Source: Vreelandella aquamarina
GTDB lineage: Bacteria; Pseudomonadota; Gammaproteobacteria; Pseudomonadales; Halomonadaceae
Reading direction: 5' to 3'
NCBI RefSeq assembly: GCF_020075495.1
Contig: NZ_JABYQT010000002.1
Span: 310,001 to 374,000, forward strand
Length of the DNA: 64,000 bases
The position numbers and the translations under genes are program-made. The notes under the pieces are model-generated. The model was given only the letters and a program-made list of their open reading frames with translations. It had not been told where the DNA came from and did not search any database. Positions 17,418-26,250 of this stretch are shown piece by piece. How positions within the stretch are numbered: position 1 is the first letter of the stretch; the number at the start of each line of letters is the position of its first letter.

Positions 17418-18656
17418 ATGGCGCGAAGAAGGGTAGTGGTAACTGGGTTAGGCCTGGTGACCCCAGTGGGTAATAACGTGGATGAGACCTGGGCGAATAT
17501 CACGGCGGGCAAGAGTGGCATAGCGCCCATCGAACATTTCGATGCCAGTGGTTTCAATACCCGGTTTGGTGGTTCGGTCAAGAATTTCGATATTAGTCCC
17601 TACCTGAATCCCAAAGATGCTCGCAAGATGGACCTGTTTATCCAGTACGGCATGGCCGCAGGTGCCCAGGCGATCCAGGATGCCGGTATCATCTGTACCG
17701 ATGAGAACGCATCGCGTATTGGCGTGGCCATGGGCTCGGGTATCGGCGGTTTGCCGATGATCGAGCAGAACCATAGTGCGCTGATCAAGGGCGGTGCCCG
17801 CCGCGTGTCGCCCTTCTTTGTACCGGGTTCGATCATCAACATGATCTCAGGCAACCTGGCCATCCAGCATGGCTTCATGGGACCCAATATCGCGATCACT
17901 ACCGCCTGCACCAGCGGAACGCACAATATCGGTTACAGTGCCCGTACCATTGCCTATGGCGATGCGGACGTGATGATCTGCGGTGGCGCAGAAATGGCCA
18001 CCACACCGCTGGGTCTGGGTGGCTTCTCTGCCGCCCGTGCGCTGTCGACGCGCAACGACAATCCCGAAGCGGCAAGCCGCCCCTGGGATGCCGACCGCGA
18101 CGGCTTCGTGCTGTCAGACGGCGCCGGTGTGCTGGTGCTTGAAGAGTATGAGCACGCCAAGGCCCGCGGCGCACACATCTATGCCGAGCTAGCTGGTTTC
18201 GGCATGAGCGATGATGCCTATCACATGACTGCACCGCCTGAAGATGGCCGCGGAGCTGCGCTCTCCATGAGTAACGCGATCAAGGATGCCCAGATGGATC
18301 CTTCCGAGGTGCATTACATCAATGCCCACGGAACCTCTACCGCGGCGGGTGACCTGGCGGAAAGTCGGGCGGTCGAGCGCGTCATGGGCAGTGCGGCAAA
18401 AAGCGTCGCCGTGAGCTCCACCAAGTCCATGATCGGTCATCTACTGGGCGCAGCTGGCGCGGTCGAGGCTGTGTTCAGCATCCTGGCCATTCGTGATCAG
18501 ATCGCCCCGCCCACCATCAACCTGGATAACCCCCAGGAGGGCTGCAACCTGGATTACGTGCCGCATACTGCACGCAACATGCGTATCGATGTCGCGCTCA
18601 GCAACTCGTTCGGCTTTGGTGGTACCAACGGCTCGCTGCTGTTCAAGAAGGTATAA
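17418..18656 (+). CDS. fabF: 3-oxoacyl-ACP synthase II FabF
   Basis: FabF condenses malonyl-ACP with acyl-ACP in elongation, and is needed for the step to cis-vaccenate. The 412-residue product has the N-terminal [15 protein letters not shown], the nucleophile Cys164 in [11 protein letters not shown], and the two active-site histidines in [11 protein letters not shown] near 304 and [14 protein letters not shown] near 341. The ATG at 17418 with GGAGGA upstream gives the canonical start; six further in-frame codons upstream overlap that ribosome binding site. pabC follows after six bases. Confidence 0.96.
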   Translation: MARRRVVVTGLGLVTPVGNNVDETWANITAGKSGIAPIEHFDASGFNTRFGGSVKNFDISPYLNPKDARKMDLFIQYGMAAGAQAIQDAGIICTDENASRIGVAMGSGIGGLPMIEQNHSALIKGGARRVSPFFVPGSIINMISGNLAIQHGFMGPNIAITTACTSGTHNIGYSARTIAYGDADVMICGGAEMATTPLGLGGFSAARALSTRNDNPEAASRPWDADRDGFVLSDGAGVLVLEEYEHAKARGAHIYAELAGFGMSDDAYHMTAPPEDGRGAALSMSNAIKDAQMDPSEVHYINAHGTSTAAGDLAESRAVERVMGSAAKSVAVSSTKSMIGHLLGAAGAVEAVFSILAIRDQIAPPTINLDNPQEGCNLDYVPHTARNMRIDVALSNSFGFGGTNGSLLFKKV

Positions 18657-18662
18657 CGCTCG

Positions 18663-19463
18663 ATGACGCTACCCCAGGTGCCGTTTGATGATCGCGGGTT
18701 GGCGTATGGGGATGGCGTGTTCGAAACGGTGCTGCTGCGCCAGGGTAAGCCGGTGTTATGGCCTTACCACCTGGCGCGGCTGACCCGCGGCTGCCGACGG
18801 CTGGGTATTCCGGTTCCCGGGCAGCAGGCGCTTGACGCTGCCTGGCAAGAGAAACCCCAGGCGCCACTTGAAGTGCTGAAGCTCATCGTTACCCGTGGAA
18901 GCGGAGGTCGAGGATACGCATTACCCGACGCTCCGCTGCCGCGGTTGCTCATTCGCCGCACGCCTTTCGTCCCCGCCGTGAAGCGCTGGCAGGAAGGAGT
19001 GACGGTGCGGCAATGTCGCCTGCAACTTGGGCATCAGCCTCTACTGGCGGGAATCAAGCATTTGAATCGGCTGGAAAACGTGCTGGCGCGTCGCGAATGG
19101 CACTCGTCAGAGATTGCCGAAGGGCTGCTTGGCGATACGCATGACCAGCTTGTTGAGGCCACCAGCATGAACGTTTTCTGGCAACAGCAGGGGCATATCT
19201 ATACCCCGCGACTGGACAAGTGCGGCGTCGCCGGCACGCTGCGCGACGCGCTGATCGAAAAAGGCGAGGTGCATGAAGCGACGCTGCCCATGACGGCACT
19301 ACCCACACTCGAGCGGCTCTGGGTAGCCAACTCGGTACAAGGCGTCTGGCCCGTGACCGCGCTGGTGGATCAGGCCAATGCCCGGCTAAAAAGCTGGTCG
19401 CTCGAGGCAGTGGATGATTTTCAGTTGGCGGCCCACCGGCTGCTGGGCTATGTGGCGCAATAG
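18663..19463 (+). CDS. pabC: Aminodeoxychorismate lyase PabC
   Basis: PabC splits 4-amino-4-deoxychorismate to p-aminobenzoate and pyruvate in folate synthesis. The 266-residue fold IV PLP enzyme has the DRGLAYGDGVFET motif at 10-22, a conserved arginine segment, the PLP lysine near Lys132 in GIKHLNRLEN, and the ATSMNVFW segment near 163-170. The fold IV family also includes D-amino-acid and branched-chain transaminases, but the fabF-pabC-mltG-tmk-holB order is the standard home of pabC. Confidence 0.9.
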   Translation: MTLPQVPFDDRGLAYGDGVFETVLLRQGKPVLWPYHLARLTRGCRRLGIPVPGQQALDAAWQEKPQAPLEVLKLIVTRGSGGRGYALPDAPLPRLLIRRTPFVPAVKRWQEGVTVRQCRLQLGHQPLLAGIKHLNRLENVLARREWHSSEIAEGLLGDTHDQLVEATSMNVFWQQQGHIYTPRLDKCGVAGTLRDALIEKGEVHEATLPMTALPTLERLWVANSVQGVWPVTALVDQANARLKSWSLEAVDDFQLAAHRLLGYVAQ

Positions 19464-19487
19464 GCCCTTCCGTTCTGTTGAGGTGAT

Positions 19488-20495
19488 ATGTTGAAACGGT
19501 TACTGACCGCTGTTGGTATTGTATTGATACTGGGCACGGCGGCCGCGGCAGGCGGCTATTTCTATTGGCAAAGCCGCCTGCAGGCCCCGCTGGCGCTTGA
19601 GGAGCCTGTGCTTTATCAGGTGCCTGCCGGTGCAGGCTTCAATCAGGTGGTCGGGCAGTTGGAGGCTCAGGGGATCATTGACGATGCCTGGGCCTTTCAA
19701 CTGCTTGCGCGTGTGCAGCCGGAACACGTGCCCCGGCTGCGTGTCGGCGAATATCGGCTTGCGCCGGGCATGAGCGGGCTCGAGATGATTGCGCTGCTTG
19801 GCAGTAACAACGTGGTGACCTATGCGCTGACGCTGCCTGAAGGGCGCACGTTCAGCCAGCTTCGTGATCTGCTGGATAGTGCCCCCAAGCTCGAGCATCG
19901 AACGACAGGCATGAGTGATGAGGACGTCATGGCTCTGCTGGACAGGGAGGGTGTCTTTCCCGAGGGCTGGTTCTTCCCTGATACCTACCGCTATCACCTG
20001 GGCATGAGTGATGTCGACATTCTGCGCCAGGCGTTGGCGCGCATGGAGCGCATTCTCGATGAGGTCTGGGCAGAGCGCGCTGAAGACTTGAGCATCGAGT
20101 CGCCTTACGAGGCGCTGATCATGGCGTCACTCATCGAGCGCGAAACCGGTGCTCCCGAAGAGCGGCGTGAAATCGCGGGGGTGTTCAAGCGCCGCATGGA
20201 GCAGGGCATGCGCCTGCAGACCGACCCGACCGTGATCTACGGCATGGGCGAGCGTTACGAGGGGCGCATCACGCGCGCCGACCTGCGCGAGGCCACGCCC
20301 TACAATACCTATGTGATCAACGGCATGCCGCCCACGCCAATTGCCATGCCGGGCAGGGCCTCGCTCGAGGCGGCAGTAGACCCGCTGCCGGGCGATACGC
20401 TCTACTTCGTATCGCGTGGTGATGGTACGCATCATTTTTCGCGGACGCTGCGTGAGCACAACAACGCAGTGAACCGTTACATCCGCAATCGTTGA
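19488..20495 (+). CDS. mltG: Endolytic murein transglycosylase MltG
   Basis: MltG cuts nascent glycan strands at the inner membrane and sets their length. The 335-residue product has one N-terminal membrane helix (about 5-25), a LysM-like segment near 45-85, and the YceG catalytic domain. The catalytic Glu lies in SLIERETG near 215-222, followed by LQTDPTVIYGMG and YNTYVINGMPPTPIAMPG, both family signatures. GAGGTGA precedes the ATG. It lies between pabC and tmk as in most gammaproteobacteria. Confidence 0.94.
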   Translation: MLKRLLTAVGIVLILGTAAAAGGYFYWQSRLQAPLALEEPVLYQVPAGAGFNQVVGQLEAQGIIDDAWAFQLLARVQPEHVPRLRVGEYRLAPGMSGLEMIALLGSNNVVTYALTLPEGRTFSQLRDLLDSAPKLEHRTTGMSDEDVMALLDREGVFPEGWFFPDTYRYHLGMSDVDILRQALARMERILDEVWAERAEDLSIESPYEALIMASLIERETGAPEERREIAGVFKRRMEQGMRLQTDPTVIYGMGERYEGRITRADLREATPYNTYVINGMPPTPIAMPGRASLEAAVDPLPGDTLYFVSRGDGTHHFSRTLREHNNAVNRYIRNR

Positions 20496-20556
20496 TGGCA
20501 GACGTTACGTTTATGAAGTTTATCTCGACGGTGTATGCGTTGATTAAGGGCTTGCA

Positions 20557-21210
20557 ATGACTCAACGGGGACGCTTTATTACCCTCGAAGGCGGTGAGGG
20601 CGTGGGTAAATCGACCAACCTGGCGTTCGTGGTGGCCACGCTTGAAGCGCAGGGCTTCGAAGTGGTCAGCACGCGAGAGCCCGGCGGTACGCCCCGTGCC
20701 GAAGCGATTCGCACGCTGCTGCTCGACCCTACGCCTGAAGAGGCGCTCAATACCGACGCCGAGCTGCTGCTCATGTTTGCTGCCCGCGCTCAGCATCTGG
20801 CAGAAAAGATCATGCCCGCGCTTTCACGTGGTGCCTGGGTGGTCTGTGACCGCTTCACCGATGCCACCTTTGCCTATCAGGGCGGTGGACGAGGTGTGGC
20901 ATTCGAACGTATTGCCCAGCTTGAAACCTTTGTGCAGCGAGGCCTTGCGCCTGACCTGACGCTGCTGCTCGACATGCCGCTGAGTGCGGCGCAGTCACGG
21001 CTGGAGTCTCGGCTAAGTAGCCGCCAGGAGCAGCGCGACCGCTTCGAACAGGAGCAGGGTGATTTCTTCCAGGCGGTGCGTCGTGCCTATCTGGAGCGTG
21101 CCGGCGCCGAGCCGAAGCGCTTTGCACTGATCAACGCGCATCAGCCGCTCGCCGATGTACAGGCAGATATCGAGCGTGAACTTGCCAAGCGGGTGGCTGC
21201 ATGGCGTTAG
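20557..21210 (+). CDS. tmk: Thymidylate kinase
   Basis: Tmk phosphorylates dTMP to dTDP, the last dedicated step to dTTP. The 217-residue product has the P-loop [10 protein letters not shown] near 9-18, the TREPGGTP motif near 37-44 with the Arg that binds dTMP, the [15 protein letters not shown] block near 99-113, and a lid region [13 protein letters not shown]. Its 3' end overlaps the holB start by ten bases. Confidence 0.95.
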   Translation: MTQRGRFITLEGGEGVGKSTNLAFVVATLEAQGFEVVSTREPGGTPRAEAIRTLLLDPTPEEALNTDAELLLMFAARAQHLAEKIMPALSRGAWVVCDRFTDATFAYQGGGRGVAFERIAQLETFVQRGLAPDLTLLLDMPLSAAQSRLESRLSSRQEQRDRFEQEQGDFFQAVRRAYLERAGAEPKRFALINAHQPLADVQADIERELAKRVAAWR

Positions 21211-22187
21211 AGGGCGTGCTGCCCTGGCATACGGCTACCTGGCAGCAGTTGGTGCGCTTAGCCGATGAGGGGCGCATGCCTCATGCCATTTTATTGAGCG
21301 GTGCGCATGGGGTAGGCAAGCAGCAGCTGGCCGAGGCGCTGATTGCACGTACTCTGTGTACACAGCCTGGCACGTCAGCGTGCGGGCATTGCCACAGCTG
21401 TTCGATGCTGGCCTCGGGCTATCACCCGGACCTGCTGCGCGTATCGCCCGAGGAGGGCAAGCGCCAGATACGCATCGATCCCATTCGCGAAGTCAACCGC
21501 TTTGTCTCGCAGACCGCGCAACAGGGCGGTTACCGGGTTATCGTGGTATCGCCTTCGGAAAGCATGAACGTGGCGGCCGCCAATGCCTTGCTCAAGAGTC
21601 TTGAAGAGCCGGGCGCCAGAACCCTGTTTATCCTGCTTGCCGATGTGCCCTCGCGCATGCTGGCGACCATTCGTTCGCGTTGCCAGCAGTGGCCGCTTTC
21701 AAACGTGACGTTCCAAGCGTGCCGCGGATGGTTGATCGAAAGGCTGGGTAGCCAGGATGAGGCGTATTTCTGGTGGCGGGTTTCCGGCGGACTGCCGTTG
21801 TTGGCCGTTGAGTTGGCCTCGCCTGACGAGCGGGCGCTGCGTCACCAGATTCATGACTGTTTCGAACAACTGGTGCGCGGTGCAGAGCCGGTTTCCGAGG
21901 CGGCGCGGCTTGATCGCCAGGCGATTGATGCCATCCTGTGGTACGGTATCGCCTGGCTTGAAGATCTGATTCGCCTGGGCGTTTCAGGCGATGCCAAGGC
22001 GCTTCATAACCCTGATCTTGAGCCTCTCTATCGCCAGGCGGTCAAGAATGGCCGCGTTCAGGACTGGTTTCGACTGCTCGACTATGCCCGCGAGCAGCGC
22101 CGTCTTCTGGCCATGGGGGCCAATCCCAATCCGCAGCTCGTACTGGAAGCCTGGCTGGTGCGCTGGGCGGCGCTGCTGCGCTCTTAA
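21201..22187 (+). CDS. holB: DNA polymerase III subunit delta'
   Basis: Delta' is part of the clamp loader that places the beta sliding clamp on DNA. The 328-residue product has an AAA+ domain beginning with [15 protein letters not shown] near 33-47 and a four-cysteine zinc module ([15 protein letters not shown]) near 53-67. The segment [18 protein letters not shown] near 130-147 includes the sensor region. The C-terminal collar domain follows. The ATG at 21201 lies inside the last codons of tmk, so translation is likely coupled. Confidence 0.93.
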   Translation: MALEGVLPWHTATWQQLVRLADEGRMPHAILLSGAHGVGKQQLAEALIARTLCTQPGTSACGHCHSCSMLASGYHPDLLRVSPEEGKRQIRIDPIREVNRFVSQTAQQGGYRVIVVSPSESMNVAAANALLKSLEEPGARTLFILLADVPSRMLATIRSRCQQWPLSNVTFQACRGWLIERLGSQDEAYFWWRVSGGLPLLAVELASPDERALRHQIHDCFEQLVRGAEPVSEAARLDRQAIDAILWYGIAWLEDLIRLGVSGDAKALHNPDLEPLYRQAVKNGRVQDWFRLLDYAREQRRLLAMGANPNPQLVLEAWLVRWAALLRS

Positions 22188-22210
22188 CGGCCGATAGCCG
22201 CGAGGTTGCC

Positions 22211-22540
22211 ATGAGTGTGCAGAAAGCCTTTGCCTTGAAGATCCCGGATATTGCCACACTGCAGGCGGCTTACATGCCTTTTCTGGAGCATGGTGGCATT
22301 TTTGTACCTACCGATACGCCAAAGGCCCTGGGCAGCCAGGTGCATCTGCTGCTGACACTGCCGGGCGCACAGGCGCCCACCGAGGTCATCGGCAAGGTAG
22401 CCTGGGTTTCACCGGCCCACGGTGCCTGTGAGCGTCTGCCGGGTATCGGTATTCACTTTACGCACGATGGCGCCCTGCGCGAGCGTATCGAAGTGCTGCT
22501 GGCCGGGCAGGATATGACAGCGCCCGGCTATACGTTCTAA
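22211..22540 (+). CDS. pilZ: PilZ domain protein (type IV pilus assembly)
   Basis: This 109-residue protein is a stand-alone PilZ domain, in the same place (after holB, before tatD) as the founding pilZ gene of Pseudomonas aeruginosa. That protein is required for type IV pili and twitching but does not bind cyclic di-GMP. This one likewise lacks the N-terminal RxxxR motif needed for cyclic di-GMP binding and keeps the beta-barrel landmarks GGIFVPTD, VAWVSP and GIGIHF. By analogy it would act through pilus ATPase and regulator partners; no other pilus gene lies in the window. Confidence 0.85.
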   Translation: MSVQKAFALKIPDIATLQAAYMPFLEHGGIFVPTDTPKALGSQVHLLLTLPGAQAPTEVIGKVAWVSPAHGACERLPGIGIHFTHDGALRERIEVLLAGQDMTAPGYTF

Positions 22541-22585
22541 CTTGCTACCTGCGCTGTTTTTTCATTTGCCTGTATCGAGACGTAC

Positions 22586-23416
22586 ATGTTTGTAGATTCG
22601 CACTGTCACTTGGACCGCCTGTCCGAACATACCCATCAAGGCGACGTGGCTGCCACGCTGAACGCAGCGCGAGCCGCCGATGTCAGCCAGTTTCTGGCTA
22701 TCGCCGTCACGCTCGAGGAGATGCCTGGGCTTGCCGCCATTGCCCGCGAGCATAAGGACGTGGTCATCTCCGCGGGCCTTCATCCGCTGCATGCGCCTGC
22801 CCAGGAGCCCAACGTCCGCGATATTCAGGATGCCGCCGAGCAGTATGGTGCCGTGGCGATTGGCGAGACCGGGCTTGATTATCACTACCGTGATCAGGTG
22901 CCGGCCGAGGTGCAGCATGAGCGCTTCAAGCGCCACCTGATGGCCGCTCGAGAGCTTGAGCTACCCGTGGTCGTGCACACTCGGGAGGCTCGCGACGATA
23001 CGTTGACACTGCTGCGTGAGTACAGCGACCCGAAGGTGGGGGGTGTGCTTCACTGCTTTACCGAAGATATGGAAATGGCACGTGAAGCGGTGCGCCTTGG
23101 CTTCTATATCTCGTTGTCGGGTATCATTACCTTCAACAATGCAGCCGAGCTGCGCGAGTTGGCAAAGCGACTCCCGCTCGACCGCCTGTTGATCGAAACC
23201 GACAGCCCCTACCTTGCTCCTGTGCCGTACCGTGGCAAGCCCAATGAGCCGGCTTGGGTAGTGGAAGTCGCTGAATGCATTGCCAAGGTGCGGGGCATCA
23301 GCGTGGATGAAGTGGCCATGCAGACCACCGCCAACTTCTATCAGCTGTTCAAGGCGGCCGCTCCGGATGCGCCGGCGCATGTTCAGCAGGCGCTGGCCCA
23401 GGCCGGGCTGGTCTAA
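22586..23416 (+). CDS. TatD family metal-dependent hydrolase (YcfH type)
   Basis: The 276-residue product belongs to the TatD family of TIM-barrel metalloenzymes, several of which act as DNases or D-aminoacyl hydrolases. The metal ligands are visible: HCHLD near 6-10, the Glu in IGETGLDYHY near 92-101, VVHTREA near 130-136, HCFTE near 155-159, and the Asp in ETDSPYLAP near 207-215. Placement after holB-pilZ equates it with ycfH. The physiological substrate is not established. Confidence 0.88.
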   Translation: MFVDSHCHLDRLSEHTHQGDVAATLNAARAADVSQFLAIAVTLEEMPGLAAIAREHKDVVISAGLHPLHAPAQEPNVRDIQDAAEQYGAVAIGETGLDYHYRDQVPAEVQHERFKRHLMAARELELPVVVHTREARDDTLTLLREYSDPKVGGVLHCFTEDMEMAREAVRLGFYISLSGIITFNNAAELRELAKRLPLDRLLIETDSPYLAPVPYRGKPNEPAWVVEVAECIAKVRGISVDEVAMQTTANFYQLFKAAAPDAPAHVQQALAQAGLV

Positions 23417-23448
23417 TTCTCAAGTGGCGCAAGCGTCAGGCGGGTGCG

Positions 23449-24015
23449 ATGAATATTGATCGATTACTTCAGCAGCGTCAGGGTGCAGCCAGCATTCCTC
23501 CTCTCGAGGCGTGGCAGCCTGCGCTTTCGGGGGATATGGACATTGTCATCCAGGCCGACGGCAGCTGGCTGCATGAGGAGCAGCCGTTCGCCCGGCCTGG
23601 CATTGCTCGCCTGCTTTCCACCCTGTTGCGCCACGACCCTGAGGGTTACTGCCTGGTCACGCCGGTCGAGCGCTGGCGGATTCAGGTGGAGGACCTGCCC
23701 TTCGTGGCGGTCGAGGCAGACTACCGTGACGATGCCTGGTGGCTGACCACCCAGTTCGACGATGTAGTGCGTCTGGATGCAGAGCATCCGCTATCCATAA
23801 GTGCGACGCCCCAGCAGGAGCAGGTGCCTGCCATCGACGTGCGTCATGGGCTGGCGGCCAGGCTGCATCGCAACGTGTTCTACCAGCTGGTCGAGGCGGC
23901 AAGTGTTCAGCCCCGAGCCGATGGGCAGAGTGAAATCGGTGTCTGGAGTGCGGGAAGCTGGCATGTGCTGGGTCTGGTCGATAGTGATGATGCCCCTTCA
24001 GGCGAGGTGTCGTGA
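23449..24015 (+). CDS. DUF1285 family protein
   Basis: The 188-residue protein matches the DUF1285 family by its layout. It has an N-terminal PPLEAWQPALSGDMDIVIQ segment, a core VTPVERWRIQVEDLPFVAVE, and the late block RHGLAARLHRNVFYQLVEAA. No catalytic motif, signal peptide or membrane helix is visible. The family is cytoplasmic and of unknown function and sits after tatD in pseudomonads too. Its stop overlaps the GTG start of the following helicase gene by four bases (GTGA), so the two proteins are probably made together. Confidence 0.8.
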   Translation: MNIDRLLQQRQGAASIPPLEAWQPALSGDMDIVIQADGSWLHEEQPFARPGIARLLSTLLRHDPEGYCLVTPVERWRIQVEDLPFVAVEADYRDDAWWLTTQFDDVVRLDAEHPLSISATPQQEQVPAIDVRHGLAARLHRNVFYQLVEAASVQPRADGQSEIGVWSAGSWHVLGLVDSDDAPSGEVS

Positions 24016-26219
24016 AGCTGACCGCTGAACAGCATGCCGTCGTCCATCATCGCGAAGGTCACGCTCGCGTGGCTGCGGTGGCAGGGGCGGGCAAGACCAC
24101 CACCATGGCTGCTCGGGTTCTGCACCTGCTGGAAAGCGGGGTGTCACCCAAGCGCATGCTGGTGCTGATGTTCAACCGCTCGGCGCGGGATGACTTTCAA
24201 CACCGGCTTGCCAGCATGGCACCAGCCGGCCAGGCGCTGCCGGGGGTGCGCACGTTTCACTCGCTGGGTCACCGGCTGACCCAGAGCCTGTGTCGCTGGG
24301 GGGCACTTGCGCCACGCCGTCTGCTCTCTGCAGACTGGCAGCTGGAGCGTCTACTGCGTCAGGCGAGTCTCAACGTGTTGCGTGAAAGCGTCGAGCGTCG
24401 CGATGCGGCCATTGAAGGTGACCGCCTGGAGGCGCTTGCGCATTTCTGTAACCTGGTCAAGGCAGAGATGGCCGCACCGGAGGCTCTCTATCAGCGGCTT
24501 GGCTATGAGCCCGATACCGACTACTTTCCTGCCGCGTTCAATGAAGCCGAGCGCATGCTTCACGCCGAGGGCTTGATGACCTATGCCGACCTGCTCTATC
24601 GGCCGCTTCAGGCCCTGGAAGCCGATAGTGCGCTACGCCGGCGGGTCGAGGGCTTTCTCGATCACGTCATCATCGATGAGTACCAGGATATCAATGCTGC
24701 CCAGCAGCGGCTTTTGGCCGTTCTTGCCGGTGAGACGGCTTCGGTCATGGCCGTTGGTGATGCCAACCAGTGTATCTATGAATGGCGCGGCGCCCGCCCG
24801 GACACCATGCTCGAGGATTTTACCGCGACGTTCGGTCAGGCGACCGACTATCCGTTGTCTACCACCTTTCGTCATGGCCATGCGCTGGCGCTGGCTGCCA
24901 ACCATGCGATCGTCGCCAACCAGCGGCGGCCGGATCAGCTGTGCCTGGCCGCCGCGGGCAACCCCGATACGCGGCTTGCGGTCGGGCAGGGCAGTGGTGG
25001 GCTGCTGGATACCCTGATGGATTGGCGTGCCCAGGGGCGGGCCTTCAATCAGGCAAGCCTGCTGGTACGCAGCTGGGCGCTGTCGGTCCCGTTTCAACTG
25101 GCGCTTCTTCAGGCGGGTATACCGTTTCGCCTGCTGCGTGAAGATCGCTTCGTGTTTCGTCTGCCGCTGGTGCAGGCTCTGGTCGGCTACCTCAAGCTGT
25201 CTCGTCGGCCGGCCCTGCTGCACGACCCTGAACACCTGCTGCTGCTGCTGTCCCAGCCCACACCGTTTGTCGGGCGGGAACGCCTGCAGCGTCTCGCCCA
25301 TCAACTGGCGGTGACGCAAAGCTGGCCCGAACGGCATGATCCGGTGCTGACCGAGTTGAAACCGCTGCAGCGACGTACGCTGAAAAAGCGCTGGGCACTG
25401 CTCTGCGAACTTCCAGAGTTGAGCGCCTGGCCACCAGCCAGGCTGCTTGGCCATGTGGTAGACGCCATTGATGCAGAAAAGGTCTTGAAGCGTGCGGCGG
25501 CCCGGCGTGACAAGGGCGAAGAAGATGTGCGGCTTCTGGATGTGCTGATCGAGCAGGCGCAAGGCGTTCAGGACCCGGAGGCGTTCATCGAGCTTCTGGA
25601 GCGTCCGGTCGAGAACCAGGCAGATGGCGTGCTGATCTCCACCGTGCACGGAGCCAAGGGGCTGGAGTGGCCGCTTGTCGTGGTGGCGGGAGTCAATGAA
25701 GAGGATTTTCCTCATTACAGCCGTGACACGCCACTGAGCGACGAACGGCTGGAAGAGGAGCGCAGGCTTTTCTACGTGGCCATCACCCGTGCAGAAGAAC
25801 GCCTTCTCGTGCTGCACGATGGTGGAGTGCACCGACCGAGTCGCTTTATCGCGGAAAGTGCCTGGCAGGAGAGCATGCAGGTAGCCGAATGCCTGGCCAG
25901 GCCGGTGCCTTGCACTACCACGCTACGCGTGGCTTCGCCGGCCATTGTCAAACGCTATCTCGAGCGTCTGGGGCGATCCGACATCACGTTAAGCGTGCCG
26001 GAGGTTCAAGAGCCCAGAGCAAGCTACGCTGCTCACGAGCACTTCTACCCCGGCCAGCGCCTGCATCATGCGGTGTTTGGGGAGGGCGAAGTGGCCTCGG
26101 TCGAGGGTAGCCCCGCCGACCCGGTGATCGATGTGCGCTTTGCGCAGGCCGGGCGGCGGCGCCTGATTGCCCGCCGCGCGCCCATCGAGCGTCTGGACCC
26201 ACCAGCGCAGCAGGCTTGA
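24012..26219 (+). CDS. UvrD/Rep-family superfamily 1 DNA helicase
   Basis: The 735-residue protein is a 3'-5' type superfamily 1 helicase. Motifs in order: Q-motif LTAEQHAVV, Walker A AGAGKTTTMA near 24-33, FHSLGHRL (motif Ia region), Walker B IIDEYQDINAAQQ near 219-231, GDANQCIYEWRGA, TTFRHG, then STVHGAKGLEWPLV and VAITRAEERLLVLH near the end of the motor. The last 60 residues (YPGQRLHHAVFGEGEV and onward) form a Tudor-like tail like that of PcrA and UvrD. It is more divergent than UvrD or Rep themselves, so its role in repair or replication is open. Start GTG overlaps DUF1285. Confidence 0.85.
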   Translation: MKLTAEQHAVVHHREGHARVAAVAGAGKTTTMAARVLHLLESGVSPKRMLVLMFNRSARDDFQHRLASMAPAGQALPGVRTFHSLGHRLTQSLCRWGALAPRRLLSADWQLERLLRQASLNVLRESVERRDAAIEGDRLEALAHFCNLVKAEMAAPEALYQRLGYEPDTDYFPAAFNEAERMLHAEGLMTYADLLYRPLQALEADSALRRRVEGFLDHVIIDEYQDINAAQQRLLAVLAGETASVMAVGDANQCIYEWRGARPDTMLEDFTATFGQATDYPLSTTFRHGHALALAANHAIVANQRRPDQLCLAAAGNPDTRLAVGQGSGGLLDTLMDWRAQGRAFNQASLLVRSWALSVPFQLALLQAGIPFRLLREDRFVFRLPLVQALVGYLKLSRRPALLHDPEHLLLLLSQPTPFVGRERLQRLAHQLAVTQSWPERHDPVLTELKPLQRRTLKKRWALLCELPELSAWPPARLLGHVVDAIDAEKVLKRAAARRDKGEEDVRLLDVLIEQAQGVQDPEAFIELLERPVENQADGVLISTVHGAKGLEWPLVVVAGVNEEDFPHYSRDTPLSDERLEEERRLFYVAITRAEERLLVLHDGGVHRPSRFIAESAWQESMQVAECLARPVPCTTTLRVASPAIVKRYLERLGRSDITLSVPEVQEPRASYAAHEHFYPGQRLHHAVFGEGEVASVEGSPADPVIDVRFAQAGRRRLIARRAPIERLDPPAQQA

Positions 26220-26250
26220 CGACTGCTTGCTGCGCCAAAGGGGATAAACG

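Noticed and set aside
24633-25832. A 399-codon minus-strand open frame opposite the helicase
   Set aside because: Composition is the mirror of helicase codons and no domain or ribosome binding site is seen. Similar antisense frames at 41875-43047, 52327-53418 and 56637-57755 were rejected for the same reason.
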